From Actinoplanes utahensis (GTDB lineage Bacteria > Actinomycetota > Actinomycetes > Mycobacteriales > Micromonosporaceae): a DNA stretch of 64,000 nucleotides. The stretch spans positions 1 through 64,000 of the forward strand of contig NZ_BOMZ01000115.1 of assembly GCF_016862455.1 (NCBI RefSeq), in the 5' to 3' direction. Position numbers and translations under genes: made by a program. The notes below the pieces were generated by a model. It was not told the DNA's origin. It saw only the letters and a list, made by a program, of their open reading frames with translations, and made no database searches. Positions 43,518-53,049 of this stretch are shown one piece after another; positions within the stretch are counted from its first letter, which is position 1; every line of letters begins with the position of its first letter.

Positions 43518-46334
43518 ATGCCATCCCGCACCCTGCCGCGGTGGCGACCAGCCGCCGCGGCCGTCCTCCTGCTGACCACCGTGGCCGCCGCCGGATTCCC
43601 CGGCCCCGCCCGGGCCCACCCGATCAACGCCGCCGACTTCCAGCAGGTCACCCTGGCCAAGGGCGAGCCCGAGGTCGGCGAGCCGATGACCCTCGCCGTG
43701 CTGCCGGACCGGTCCGTGCTGCACACCGCCCGCAACGGCACGCTGCGCCGCACCGACAGCTCCGGCAACACCGCCGTCGTCGGCACGGTCCCCGTCTACT
43801 CGCACGACGAGGAGGGGCTGCAGGGCGTCGGCGTCGACCCCGGGTTCGCGGCCAACCGGCACATCTACCTCTACTACGCGCCGCCGCTGACCACCCCGGG
43901 CGGCGACGCGCCCAGCGCCGGCAGCGACTGGTCCGCCTGGCAGGGCGTCAACCGGCTGTCCCGGTTCACCCTCACCAGCGACTGGAAGCTCTCCGCCGAG
44001 ACCAAGGTCCTCGACGTCCCCGCCGACCGCGGACTCTGCTGCCACGTCGGCGGCGACATCGACTTCGACGCCGCCGGCAACCTCTACCTCTCCACCGGCG
44101 ACGACAGCAACCCGTTCCAGTCCGACGGGTACTCGCCGCTCGACGAGCGCACCGACCGCAACCCGGCCTTCGACGCGCAGCGCACCGCCGGCAACACCAA
44201 CGACCTGCGCGGCAAGATCCTGCGGATCAAGGTCGACGCCAACGGCACGTACACCGTCCCGGCCGGGAACCTGTTCGCCCCCGGCACCGCCGGCACCCGG
44301 CCCGAGATCTACGCCATGGGCTTCCGCAACCCGTTCCGGATGAGCGTCGACAAGGCCACCGGCGTCGTATACGTCGGCGACTACGGGCCGGACGCCGGCG
44401 TCACCTCCGGCCGCGGCCCCAGCGGGCAGGTCGAGTTCGACCGGGTCACCGGGCCGGGCAACTACGGCTGGCCGTACTGCACCGGAACGAACACCGCCAC
44501 CGAGACGTACGCCGAATGGAACTTCGCCACCAACACCGCGGGAGCCAAGTACGACTGCGCGGGCGGCCCGGTGAACAACTCGTTCCGCAACACCGGCCAG
44601 AGCAGGCTGCCCCCGGCCAAACCCGCCTGGATCCGGTACGCCGGTGACGCCGGCAGCCCGCCGGAGTTCGGCGGCGGCTCCGAGTCGCCGATGGCCGGGC
44701 CGGTCTACCGCTACAACGCCTCGTCGACGTCGGCGACCAAGTTCCCGCAGTCGTTCGAGGGCCATTTCTTCGCCGGTGAGCTCGGCCGTGGCTGGATCAA
44801 GCCGATCCACGTCGGCGCCGACGGCACGGCAGGGGAGATCACCACGTTCCCGTGGAACGGCAAGCAGGTCATGGACATGGCCTTCGGCCCGGACGGCTCG
44901 CTGTACGTGCTCGACTACGGCACCGGCTACTTCAACGGCGACGAGAACTCGGCGCTGTACCGCTACGACTTCGTGGGCGGCGGCAACCGGAGCCCGACCG
45001 CCAACGCCACCGCGGACAAGGTGTCCGGGCAGGCGCCGCTGACCGTCGCGTTCTCGTCCGCCGGATCCAGCGACCCGGAGGGCGGCGCGCTTTCCTACTC
45101 CTGGAACTTCGGTGACGGCACCACCTCCACCGCCGCCAACCCCACCAAGACCTACACCAGCAACGGCACGTACAACGTGACGCTCACCGTGACCGACCCG
45201 CAGGGCGCGACCGGCAGCGACAACGTGCAGGTCGGCGTCGGCAACACGGCGCCTGCGGTGACCATCGTGACCCCCGGCGACGGGCAGCTGTTCTCCTTCG
45301 GCGACACCGTGCCGTACACGGTGACGGTCACCGACCCGGAGGACCCGTCGATCGACTGCTCCAAGGTCAAGATGACCTACGTGCTCGGCCACGACCAGCA
45401 CGGCCACCAGATCACCTCGACCACCGGCTGCACCGGCACGCTGACCATCCCGGTCGACGGCGAGCACGACGCGGCGGCCAACATCTTCGCGGTGTTCGAC
45501 GCCGGGTACACCGACGCCGGTGGCCTGACCACCCACACCCAGCACACCCTGCAACCGCGGCACCGCCAGGCCGAGCACTTCACCACCTCCTCCGGCGTCA
45601 GCACCTTCACCAAGACACCGGCCGAGGGCGGCCGCACCGTCGGCGACATCAACGACGGCGACTGGATCTCGTTCGGCACCTACCGGCTGAACGACGTGAC
45701 CTCGTTCACCGCCCGGGTGTCCTCCAACGGGTCCGGCGGCACCCTGCAGATCCGCGCCGGCTCGGCCACCGGCACGGTGCTCGGCTCGGCCACGGTGCCG
45801 GTGACCGGCGGCTGGGAGACGTTCACCCACGTCACCGGTGCGATCACCAGCCCGCCGGCCGGCACCACCAGCCTCTACCTGACGTTCGCAGGCGTCGGCA
45901 CCGGCGCCCTGTTCGACGTCGACTCGTTCACCTTCACCACCGCCGCCGCGCCCGTGGGCCGGGTCGTCGGGCTGGCCGGCAAGTGCCTGGACGTCAACGG
46001 GGCCGGGACCGCCGACGGCACCAAGATCCAGCTGTGGACCTGCAACGGCTCGGCCGCGCAGACGTGGCAGATCAGCGGGCAGGTGTGGCGCAACCCGGCG
46101 TCGGGCAAGTGCCTGGACGTGGCCGGTGGCGCCACCGTCAACGGCACCAAGGCGCAACTGTGGACGTGCAACGGCACCGCGGCGCAGAACTGGGCGGCCC
46201 AGAGCGACCGGACGGTGCGCAACCCGCAGTCCGGCCGATGCCTGGACGTCTCCGAGGTCAAACCCGACGACGGCCGGCAGATCCACATCTGGGACTGCAC
46301 CGGCGCCGCCAACCAACTGTGGACCCTGTCCTGA
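43518..46334 (+). CDS. secreted PQQ-type sugar dehydrogenase with PKD, CBM6 and ricin domains
   Basis: A 938-residue exported protein; the start at 43518 gives a clean signal peptide (cleavage near ARA), while an ATG at 43458 would only lengthen it. Domains: glucose/sorbosone dehydrogenase propeller (about 40-490; LCCHVGGDIDFDAAGNLYLS, YAMGFRNPFRMSVDK), PKD (490-575; YSWNFGDGTTST), a Greek-key domain (578-665), CBM6 (680-810) and ricin trefoil (814-938). It should oxidise a sugar residue outside the cell while docked to glycan. Paralogue of the genes at 50823 and 20706. Nearly identical ricin domain in the next gene. Confidence 0.88.
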   Translation: MPSRTLPRWRPAAAAVLLLTTVAAAGFPGPARAHPINAADFQQVTLAKGEPEVGEPMTLAVLPDRSVLHTARNGTLRRTDSSGNTAVVGTVPVYSHDEEGLQGVGVDPGFAANRHIYLYYAPPLTTPGGDAPSAGSDWSAWQGVNRLSRFTLTSDWKLSAETKVLDVPADRGLCCHVGGDIDFDAAGNLYLSTGDDSNPFQSDGYSPLDERTDRNPAFDAQRTAGNTNDLRGKILRIKVDANGTYTVPAGNLFAPGTAGTRPEIYAMGFRNPFRMSVDKATGVVYVGDYGPDAGVTSGRGPSGQVEFDRVTGPGNYGWPYCTGTNTATETYAEWNFATNTAGAKYDCAGGPVNNSFRNTGQSRLPPAKPAWIRYAGDAGSPPEFGGGSESPMAGPVYRYNASSTSATKFPQSFEGHFFAGELGRGWIKPIHVGADGTAGEITTFPWNGKQVMDMAFGPDGSLYVLDYGTGYFNGDENSALYRYDFVGGGNRSPTANATADKVSGQAPLTVAFSSAGSSDPEGGALSYSWNFGDGTTSTAANPTKTYTSNGTYNVTLTVTDPQGATGSDNVQVGVGNTAPAVTIVTPGDGQLFSFGDTVPYTVTVTDPEDPSIDCSKVKMTYVLGHDQHGHQITSTTGCTGTLTIPVDGEHDAAANIFAVFDAGYTDAGGLTTHTQHTLQPRHRQAEHFTTSSGVSTFTKTPAEGGRTVGDINDGDWISFGTYRLNDVTSFTARVSSNGSGGTLQIRAGSATGTVLGSATVPVTGGWETFTHVTGAITSPPAGTTSLYLTFAGVGTGALFDVDSFTFTTAAAPVGRVVGLAGKCLDVNGAGTADGTKIQLWTCNGSAAQTWQISGQVWRNPASGKCLDVAGGATVNGTKAQLWTCNGTAAQNWAAQSDRTVRNPQSGRCLDVSEVKPDDGRQIHIWDCTGAANQLWTLS
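45955..46331 (+). repeat. ricin-domain DNA repeat, copy 1
   Basis: Encodes the trefoil GKCLDVNGAGTADGTKIQLW...NPQSGRCLDVSE. It is highly similar to 48080-48453 in the following gene, at both DNA and protein level, suggesting recent duplication or gene conversion. Confidence 0.75.
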
Positions 46335-46353
46335 CCAGCTGAGGGGATTCCCC

Positions 46354-48456
46354 GTGCGAAGACGTCTCCGTACCCTGCTCGGCGCGGCCACCGTCGTGCT
46401 GACCACCCTGGCCTGCACCGCGCCCGCCACCTCCGCGGCGGCCGCCGACCCCGCCTACGACGTGCTCGTCTTCTCCAAGACGGCGGGTTTCCGCCACGAC
46501 TCCATCGGCGCCGGCGTCCAGGCGATCCGGGACCTGGGCGCGGCGAACAACTTCACCGTGACCGCCACCGAGGACGCCACCGCCTTCACCGGCGCCAACC
46601 TCGCCCAGTACGAGGCGGTGGTCTTCCTCAACACCACCGGCGACGTGCTCGACGCCGGCCAGCAGACCGCTTTCGAGTCGTACATCCGCGGTGGTGGCGG
46701 CTACGCCGGTGTGCACGCGGCCGCCGACACCGAGTACGACTGGCCCTTCTACGGCCGGCTCGTCGGCGCCTGGTTCGCCTCGCACCCGGCGATCCAGCAG
46801 GCGAACGTCAAGGTCGAGGACCGGGCCCACGCGGCGACCGCCCACCTGCCGCAGACCTGGACCCGCACCGACGAGTGGTACGACTATCGCACCAACGCCC
46901 GCAGCACCGCGCACGTGCTCGCGACCCTCGACGAGAGCTCGTACTCGGGCGGCACGATGGGCGCCGACCACCCGCACGCCTGGTGCAAGACCCTCGACGG
47001 GGGCCGGTCGTTCTACACCGGCGGCGGGCACACCCAGGCGTCGTACGCCGACACCGCGTTCCGCACGCACCTGCTCGGCGGGATCCGCTACGCCGCCGGC
47101 CGCGCCAAGGCCGACTGCCGCCCGGAGACCGGTTACACCCCGCTGTACCACGGCTCCACCGCCGGCTGGTCGCAGGCCGGGCCGGGCAGCTTCACCAACA
47201 CCGACGCCACGCTCACCTCGGTGGGCGGGCTCGGCATGCTCTGGTACTCGGCGAAGTCCTACACGAACTACTCCCTGAAACTCGACTGGCGGATGGCCGG
47301 CGACGACAACTCGGGGGTGTTCATCGGCTTCCCGCCGTCGAGCGACCCCTGGTCGGCGGTGAACAACGGCTACGAGATCCAGATCGACGCCACCGACGCC
47401 GCGGACCGGACCACCGGCGCCGTCTACAGCTTCCAGGGCGCGAACGCCGCCGCCCGGGACGCGGCGCTCAACCCGCCGGGGGAGTGGAACACCTACGAGC
47501 TGCTCGTCGAGGGCCAGCGGCTGCAGATCCTCCTGAACGGCGTGAAGATCAACGACTTCACCAACACCGATCCGGCCCGCGACCTCGACGGCCACATCGG
47601 CCTGCAGAACCACGGCGACGGCGACGACGTGTCGTTCCGCAACATCCGGATCAAGGATCTCGGCGGCGGCGGCGCCCGTACCGTGCAGGCCGAGTCGTTC
47701 AGCTCCGCCAGTGGGGTGCAGGCGTTCACCAAGGCGGGCGCCAACAACGGCCAGACCCTCGGCTACGTCGATCCGGGTGACTGGGCGGCCTACAACGGCG
47801 TCGACCTCACCGGCGTTACCTCGGTCGAGGCCCGGGTCGTCTCCGGCGGCGCGGGCGGCGCGATCGGGCTCCGCACCGGGTCACCGACCGGCCCCCTGCT
47901 CGGCTCGGTGGCGGTGCCCAACACCGGCGGCTGGAGCACCTTCGCCGACGTCAGCGGCACGCTGGCGAACGTGCCGTCCGGCACTCACAACCTCTACCTG
48001 ACGTTCACCGGCTCCGGCACCGGCCTTTTCGACGTCGACGACTTCACCCTCGGCGTCTCCGGTGGCGGCGGCGGCACGGGCCGGGTGACGGGCTTCGCCG
48101 GTAAGTGCCTGGACGTCGCCAACGGCGGCAGCGCCGACGGCACCAAGATCCAACTGTGGACGTGCAACGGCTCGGGCGCGCAGACCTGGCAGGTCAGCGG
48201 GCAGACGCTGCGCAACCCGGCGTCCGGCAAGTGCCTGGACGTGGCCGGTGGCGCCACCGCCAACGGCACCAAGGCGCAACTGTGGACCTGCAACGGCAGT
48301 GCGGCGCAGAACTGGGCCGCGCAACCCGACCGGACCGTGCGCAACCCGCAGTCCGGTCGCTGCCTGGACGTCTCCGAGGCCAGGTCGAACGACGGGCAGC
48401 AGATCCACATCTGGGACTGCCTGGGCGCCGCCAACCAGCAGTGGACCCTGCCCTGA
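46354..48456 (+). CDS. secreted ThuA/DUF1080 protein with CBM6 and ricin domains
   Basis: A 700-residue exported protein. ThuA-like domain (about 35-255; DVLVFSKTAGFRHDSIGAGV, YAGVHAAADTEYDW, KTLDGGRSFYTGGGH), DUF1080 domain (260-435; GLGMLWYSAKSY, NSGVFIGFP, GHIGLQNHGDGD), CBM6 (442-570) and ricin trefoil (575-700). ThuA proteins take part in trehalose metabolism through 3-keto intermediates, and DUF1080 members hydrolyse 3-keto-glycosides, so this likely cleaves products of the neighbouring dehydrogenases. The GTG at 46354 follows GAGGGG. It is 19 bases after the dehydrogenase gene. Confidence 0.87.
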   Translation: MRRRLRTLLGAATVVLTTLACTAPATSAAAADPAYDVLVFSKTAGFRHDSIGAGVQAIRDLGAANNFTVTATEDATAFTGANLAQYEAVVFLNTTGDVLDAGQQTAFESYIRGGGGYAGVHAAADTEYDWPFYGRLVGAWFASHPAIQQANVKVEDRAHAATAHLPQTWTRTDEWYDYRTNARSTAHVLATLDESSYSGGTMGADHPHAWCKTLDGGRSFYTGGGHTQASYADTAFRTHLLGGIRYAAGRAKADCRPETGYTPLYHGSTAGWSQAGPGSFTNTDATLTSVGGLGMLWYSAKSYTNYSLKLDWRMAGDDNSGVFIGFPPSSDPWSAVNNGYEIQIDATDAADRTTGAVYSFQGANAAARDAALNPPGEWNTYELLVEGQRLQILLNGVKINDFTNTDPARDLDGHIGLQNHGDGDDVSFRNIRIKDLGGGGARTVQAESFSSASGVQAFTKAGANNGQTLGYVDPGDWAAYNGVDLTGVTSVEARVVSGGAGGAIGLRTGSPTGPLLGSVAVPNTGGWSTFADVSGTLANVPSGTHNLYLTFTGSGTGLFDVDDFTLGVSGGGGGTGRVTGFAGKCLDVANGGSADGTKIQLWTCNGSGAQTWQVSGQTLRNPASGKCLDVAGGATANGTKAQLWTCNGSAAQNWAAQPDRTVRNPQSGRCLDVSEARSNDGQQIHIWDCLGAANQQWTLP
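48080..48453 (+). repeat. ricin-domain DNA repeat, copy 2
   Basis: Second copy of the trefoil-coding segment at 45955-46331. Most differences are single bases; the block from NPASGKCLDVAGGAT to CLDVSE is almost unchanged. Confidence 0.75.
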
Positions 48457-48542
48457 CGAACGCCTCTCCCGGGCCGGTGGACCTTCCGCCGTCCCGGGTT
48501 GCGGCCTAGAGTGGACCCGACGAACGCGGACGCGAACGGCGT

Positions 48543-48569
48543 CCGGGTGGGAGGCGCAAACCCACCCGG
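48543..48569 (+). promoter_or_regulatory. structured leader: 9-bp stem-loop
   Basis: CCGGGTGGG / CCCACCCGG with loop AGGCGCAAA, in the 289-base gap before the isomerase gene (48746). It may end transcription of the ThuA gene or belong to a 5' leader. The rest of the gap shows no gene. Confidence 0.5.
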
Positions 48570-48745
48570 CACCACCTCACCGCTGCCACGCCGCCGCGTC
48601 GTCATGCCGGGCGGTCCCTCGCGCCGCCCACCGCGTCACGAGTGTGTCGAGTGCCCGAGACCGACACCCTCGCGCCGCTCCGCCGCTCGCCGCGGCACCG
48701 GAATCCCGCGTCACGTCCGGGAACATCTGCGAGGAAGTTGAGAAC

Positions 48746-49753
48746 ATGTCGCGACCGATCACGCTCTTCACCGGCCAGTGGGCCGACCTGCCGTTCGACG
48801 AGGTGTGCCGGCTCGCCTCGGGCTGGGGCTACGACGGCCTGGAGATCGCCTGCTGGGGCGACCACTTCGAGGTCGACAAGGCGCTCAGCGACGACGGCTA
48901 CATCGACCGCAAGCGCGAGATCCTGGCCAAACACAACCTGAAGGTGTACGCGATCTCCAACCACCTGGTCGGCCAGGCGGTCTGCGACCATCCGATCGAC
49001 GAACGGCACCAGGACATCCTGCCCGCGCGGATCTGGGGCGACGGCGAACCGGAAGGGGTGCGCCGCCGGGCCGCCGAGGAGATCAAGGACACCGCCCGGG
49101 CCGCGGCGAGACTCGGGGTGCGTACCGTCGTCGGTTTCACCGGGTCGTCGATCTGGCACACCCTGGCCATGTTCCCGCCGGTTCCACCGTCGATGATCGA
49201 ACGGGGGTACGCCGATTTCGCCGACCGCTGGAATCCCATTCTGGACGTCTTCGACGAGGTCGGCGTCCGGTTCGCCCACGAGGTGCATCCGAGCGAGATC
49301 GCGTACGACTACTGGACCACCCGCCGGGCCCTCGAGGCGATCGGTCATCGTGCCGCTTTCGGCCTCAACTGGGATCCGTCTCATTTCGTCTGGCAGGACC
49401 TCGATCCGGTCAATTTCATCCTCGACTTCGCGGACCGGATCTATCACGTCGACTGCAAGGATGCGAAGGTCCGCACGACCGACGGCAGGCGGGGGCGGCT
49501 CAGCTCCCATCTGCCGTGGGCGGACCTGCGTCGGGGCTGGGACTTCGTCTCCACCGGGCACGGTGACGTGCCCTGGGAGGACTGCTTCCGGGCGCTGAAC
49601 GCGATCGGCTACGACGGGCCGATCTCGATCGAATGGGAGGACGCCGGAATGGACCGCCTGGTCGGTGCCCCGGAGGCTCTTCAATTCGTTCGCAGACTGG
49701 CTTTCGATGCTCCTTCGGCGGCATTCGACGCCGCTTTCTCCACCAATCAGTAA
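48746..49753 (+). CDS. sugar phosphate isomerase/epimerase (TIM barrel)
   Basis: A 335-residue cytosolic TIM barrel with ITLFTGQWADLPFDEVCRLA at the N-terminus and metal ligands in FAHEVHPSEIAYD (Glu), GLNWDPSHFVWQ (Asp/His), YHVDCKDAKV (His/Asp) and SIEWEDAGMD (Glu). This group often sits with ThuA and Gfo/Idh/MocA genes and acts on imported sugars or keto-sugars. The ATG at 48746 has GAGGAAG in the upstream region. It is separated from the ThuA gene by a structured leader, so it may have its own promoter. Confidence 0.88.
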   Translation: MSRPITLFTGQWADLPFDEVCRLASGWGYDGLEIACWGDHFEVDKALSDDGYIDRKREILAKHNLKVYAISNHLVGQAVCDHPIDERHQDILPARIWGDGEPEGVRRRAAEEIKDTARAAARLGVRTVVGFTGSSIWHTLAMFPPVPPSMIERGYADFADRWNPILDVFDEVGVRFAHEVHPSEIAYDYWTTRRALEAIGHRAAFGLNWDPSHFVWQDLDPVNFILDFADRIYHVDCKDAKVRTTDGRRGRLSSHLPWADLRRGWDFVSTGHGDVPWEDCFRALNAIGYDGPISIEWEDAGMDRLVGAPEALQFVRRLAFDAPSAAFDAAFSTNQ

Positions 49754-49764
49754 AACGCCTTTCC

Positions 49765-49789
49765 GGGCCGGGTGTTCCGCACCCGGCCC
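49765..49789. terminator. terminator-like stem-loop
   Basis: A perfect 10-bp inverted repeat (GGGCCGGGTG / CACCCGGCCC) with a five-base loop, 12 bases after the isomerase stop. Confidence 0.75.
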
Positions 49790-49900
49790 AGCGGCATGCC
49801 ATTTTGCCGGCGGCCACGAAAACGGCTGCCTAGTGATAAGTGTGAATGTTGTATAGCGTCATGGGCATCCGTGTTCACTGCCGAAACCGGAGGCGGATCC

Positions 49901-50821
49901 ATGCACGAATCATCGACCCGACCGTCCTTGAGCCGCCGCAATCTGCTCGGCGCCGCCGCGGCGGGAGCCGCCGCCGTCGGCGCGCCCGCTCTGGCCTCGC
50001 CCGCCGCGGCCGGCGGCAGCAACCCGCACCGGGTGCCCCGCGACCAGATCAGCGTGCAGCTCTACACGCTGCGCACCCAGCTCGCCGTCGACCTCGAGGG
50101 CAGCCTCGCCGAACTCGCCGAGATCGGCTACACCCGCGTCGAGCACGCCGGGTTCGTCGGCCGGACCGCCGCCCAGTTCCGCGCCGCCCTCGACAACGCC
50201 GGCCTGCGGGCCACCTCGGGGCACGCGAGCATCCCACAGCCGTGGAATGCCGAGACCTGGAAGCGCGCCCTCGAGGACGCGGCGATCGTCGGCAACAGGT
50301 TCATCGTCCACCCGTACTTCGGCACCGGCCCGAACGGGCCGATCCGCGAGGGGGCGGTCTACCGGGCCTTCGCCGCCGACTTGAACAAGGCCGGCGAGCT
50401 GGCCCGCCGGGCCGGGCTCAGCTTCGGCTACCACAACCACCACAACGAGTTCCTGCGCCAGGACGGCGGCGACCGCACCGGCTTCGACATCCTCACCGGG
50501 GAGACCGACCCGCGCCTGGTGCACCTCGAGGTGGACCTGTACTGGGCGTGGCGCGGCGCCGCCGACCCCGTCGACCTGATCGAGCGCAACCGCCGCCGGA
50601 TCCGGCAGGTGCACGTCAAGGACATGGCGGTGAGCAGTAGTTTCGCCGACCCCGGCGACGGCCTGATCGACTTCAAGCGGATCTTCCGCCGTGCCCCGGA
50701 GGCCGGCCTCATCGAGTACATCGTGGAACGTGACGACGCCGGCAGCCCGCCGCGCACCCCGGAGCAGGCGCTCGACACCGCCCGCGTGGGATACCAGTAT
50801 CTGACCGGGCTGAGGTACTGA
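49901..50821 (+). CDS. Tat-exported sugar phosphate isomerase/epimerase-like protein
   Basis: A 306-residue TIM barrel preceded by a Tat signal (SRRNLLGAAAAGAAAVGAPA), so unlike its paralogues it works outside the membrane. Barrel motifs: QISVQLYTLRTQLAVDLEG, FGYHNHHNEF, LVHLEVDLYWAWRGA, VHVKDM and IEYIVERDDAG, with Glu/Asp/His metal ligands intact. Exported members of this group may act on keto-sugars made by secreted dehydrogenases. The ATG at 49901 follows GGAGGCGGATCC. One base separates its stop from the following dehydrogenase gene. Confidence 0.87.
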   Translation: MHESSTRPSLSRRNLLGAAAAGAAAVGAPALASPAAAGGSNPHRVPRDQISVQLYTLRTQLAVDLEGSLAELAEIGYTRVEHAGFVGRTAAQFRAALDNAGLRATSGHASIPQPWNAETWKRALEDAAIVGNRFIVHPYFGTGPNGPIREGAVYRAFAADLNKAGELARRAGLSFGYHNHHNEFLRQDGGDRTGFDILTGETDPRLVHLEVDLYWAWRGAADPVDLIERNRRRIRQVHVKDMAVSSSFADPGDGLIDFKRIFRRAPEAGLIEYIVERDDAGSPPRTPEQALDTARVGYQYLTGLRY

Positions 50822-50822
50822 C

Positions 50823-52877
50823 ATGCGACGACTGCTGACCGCCGCCTCCCTCGCCACCGCCCTGGTCGTGACCATGAGCAGCCCGGTCCAGGCCGCCGCG
50901 CCACCGGACTCCGACTTCCAGAAGGTCACCCTCGACGACTACCCGGGCGAGCCGATGGCCCTGGCCGTCCTGCCCGACAACCGGGTCCTGCACACCGCCC
51001 GCAAGGGCCAGGTCCGCATCCACGAGCCCCGGACCGGCCGCAACGTCCTCGCCGCCACGATCCCGGTCTACCTGCACGACGAGGAGGGCGTGCAGGGCAT
51101 CGCGGTCGACCCCGATTTCAAGCGCAACAACTGGGTGTACGTCTACTACTCCCCGGTCCTGAACACCCCGGCCGACGACCCGGCCACCCCGGCGGTCAAC
51201 GAGGGCAACGCGCCGGAGACCGGCACCGCCGCCGACTTCGCGCCGTTCAAGGGCCACCTGCAACTGTCCCGGTTCAAGCTGCGCGGCAACACCCTGGACC
51301 TGCGCAGCGAGCAGAGGATCCTCCAGGTCCCGGTGGACCGGGGCATCTGCTGCCACGTCGGCGGGAAGATCGATTTCGACCGGCAGGGCAACCTGTACCT
51401 GTCCACCGGCGACGACACCAACCCGTTCGCCTCCACCGGGTACGTCCCGATCGACGAGCGCCCGAACCGCAACCCGGCGTTCGACGCCCAGCGCAGCTCC
51501 GCCAACACCAACGACCTGCGCGGCAAACTCCTGCGGATCACGGTACGGCCGAACGGCACCTACACGATCCCGCGCGGGAACCTCTTCCGGCCGGGTACGG
51601 CCAAGACCCGTCCCGAGATCTACGCGATGGGCCTGCGCAACCCGTTCCGGTTCGACGTCGACGAGCGGACCGGCGTCATCTACCTGGCCGACTACTCACC
51701 CGACGCCCGGCAGCCGAACCCGCAACGCGGACCGGCCGGGCACGGGCGCTGGATGGCCATCGACAAGCCCGCGAACTACGGGTGGCCGTACTGTGTGGCG
51801 CCCGACATGCCGTACGTCGACTACGACTTCGCCACCGGGACCTCCGGGCAGCCGTTCGACTGCGCGCGGCCGGTCAACGAGTCACCCAACAACACCGGAC
51901 TGCGGACCCTCCCGCCGGTCGAGAAGGCCGAAGTCGTCTACACGTACGGGCCCAGCGCCCAGTTCCCGGAACTCGGCATCGGCGACATCGGCCCGATGGG
52001 CGGACCGGCGTATCGGTACGACCGGCGCAACCGCTCACCGTTCGCCTGGCCGGCCGACTTCGACGGCAAGCCGCTGTTCTACGAGTGGACCCGCGACTAC
52101 GTCAAGGCGTTCACCCTGGACCGCCGACACCAGGTGACCGCGATCGAGCCGGTGCTGCCGTCGATCGTCTTCGACAACCCGATGGACCTGGAGTTCGGGC
52201 CGGACGGCGCGCTCTACGTCCTGGAATACGGCGACGGCTTCTTCGCCGAGAACCCGGAGGCGCAGCTGGCCCGGATCGACTACGCGCCGGACAACAAGAG
52301 CCCGATCGTCAAGATCAGTGCTTCGCCGACGGTCGGCTCGGCGCCGTTCACGGTGAACTTCTCCAGCGCCGGCACCGTCGACCCGGACGGTGACGCGATC
52401 CGGTACGCGTGGGACTTCGACGCCGACGGCGACGTGGACTCGCGGGCGGCGAACCCGTCGTACACGTACACGGCCAACGGCGACTACCGGGCCACCCTGA
52501 AGGTCACCGACGCCACCGGCCGGTCCGCGTCCGCCGAGTTCCTGCTGCACGTCGGCCCGGTCGCGCCCACGGTCACGTTCGTGACGCCGACCGCGGATCA
52601 GCCGTTCGAGTTCGGCGACACCGTCACCTTCGAGGTCGCGGTGGTCGACGATCAGCCGGTGAACTGCGCCAACGTCCAGGTGTCGTACATCCTGGGCCAC
52701 AACGAGCACGGCCACCCGCTGTCCACGACGGCGGGCTGCACCGGCTCGATCACCACGTTCGTCGACCCCGGCCACGCCGGGGCGGACAACCTGACCGCCG
52801 TCTTCGTCGCCGAGTACACCGACGCCGACGGCCAGTCCGGCTCCGCAGAGGTCGTCCTCACCCCCGAGGAGGAATGA
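50823..52877 (+). CDS. secreted PQQ-type sugar dehydrogenase with PKD domain
   Basis: A 684-residue exported protein (signal peptide ending near VQA). The dehydrogenase propeller spans about 35-485 with HDEEGVQGIAVDPDF, ICCHVGGKIDFDRQGNLYLS and YAMGLRNPFRFDV. A PKD domain (about 490-580; AWDFDADGDVDSRAANPSY) and a final beta domain (YILGHNEHGHPLSTTAGCTG) match those in the 43518 protein, but the CBM6 and ricin domains are absent. It is coupled to the exported isomerase before it. Probably oxidises the same sugar class in soluble form. Confidence 0.88.
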   Translation: MRRLLTAASLATALVVTMSSPVQAAAPPDSDFQKVTLDDYPGEPMALAVLPDNRVLHTARKGQVRIHEPRTGRNVLAATIPVYLHDEEGVQGIAVDPDFKRNNWVYVYYSPVLNTPADDPATPAVNEGNAPETGTAADFAPFKGHLQLSRFKLRGNTLDLRSEQRILQVPVDRGICCHVGGKIDFDRQGNLYLSTGDDTNPFASTGYVPIDERPNRNPAFDAQRSSANTNDLRGKLLRITVRPNGTYTIPRGNLFRPGTAKTRPEIYAMGLRNPFRFDVDERTGVIYLADYSPDARQPNPQRGPAGHGRWMAIDKPANYGWPYCVAPDMPYVDYDFATGTSGQPFDCARPVNESPNNTGLRTLPPVEKAEVVYTYGPSAQFPELGIGDIGPMGGPAYRYDRRNRSPFAWPADFDGKPLFYEWTRDYVKAFTLDRRHQVTAIEPVLPSIVFDNPMDLEFGPDGALYVLEYGDGFFAENPEAQLARIDYAPDNKSPIVKISASPTVGSAPFTVNFSSAGTVDPDGDAIRYAWDFDADGDVDSRAANPSYTYTANGDYRATLKVTDATGRSASAEFLLHVGPVAPTVTFVTPTADQPFEFGDTVTFEVAVVDDQPVNCANVQVSYILGHNEHGHPLSTTAGCTGSITTFVDPGHAGADNLTAVFVAEYTDADGQSGSAEVVLTPEEE

Positions 52878-52897
52878 TCCGGCCGGCCGGACAGCGA

Positions 52898-52924
52898 GCG
52901 GCCGGGCCCGCTGGGCCCGGCCGC
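52898..52924. terminator. strong terminator stem-loop
   Basis: A perfect 12-bp inverted repeat (GCGGCCGGGCCC / GGGCCCGGCCGC) around loop GCT, shortly after the dehydrogenase stop and before the convergent FrnE-type gene. Confidence 0.85.
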
Positions 52925-53049
52925 CGTCCGTCCCCTCAGCCCAACGGGCGACCCTTGATCGGCGGTGCCTCTCCGATGATCGGCCGCGCACCTCGCCGCG
53001 CGGTCCACAGAGGTGAGCCGTGCGGAGGAATCTCCCGGTCTTCCCAGAC

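Noticed and set aside
48543..48569. Riboswitch (c-di-AMP or SAM type)
   Set aside because: Only one simple stem is convincing; none of the conserved core bases of known classes could be identified by eye.
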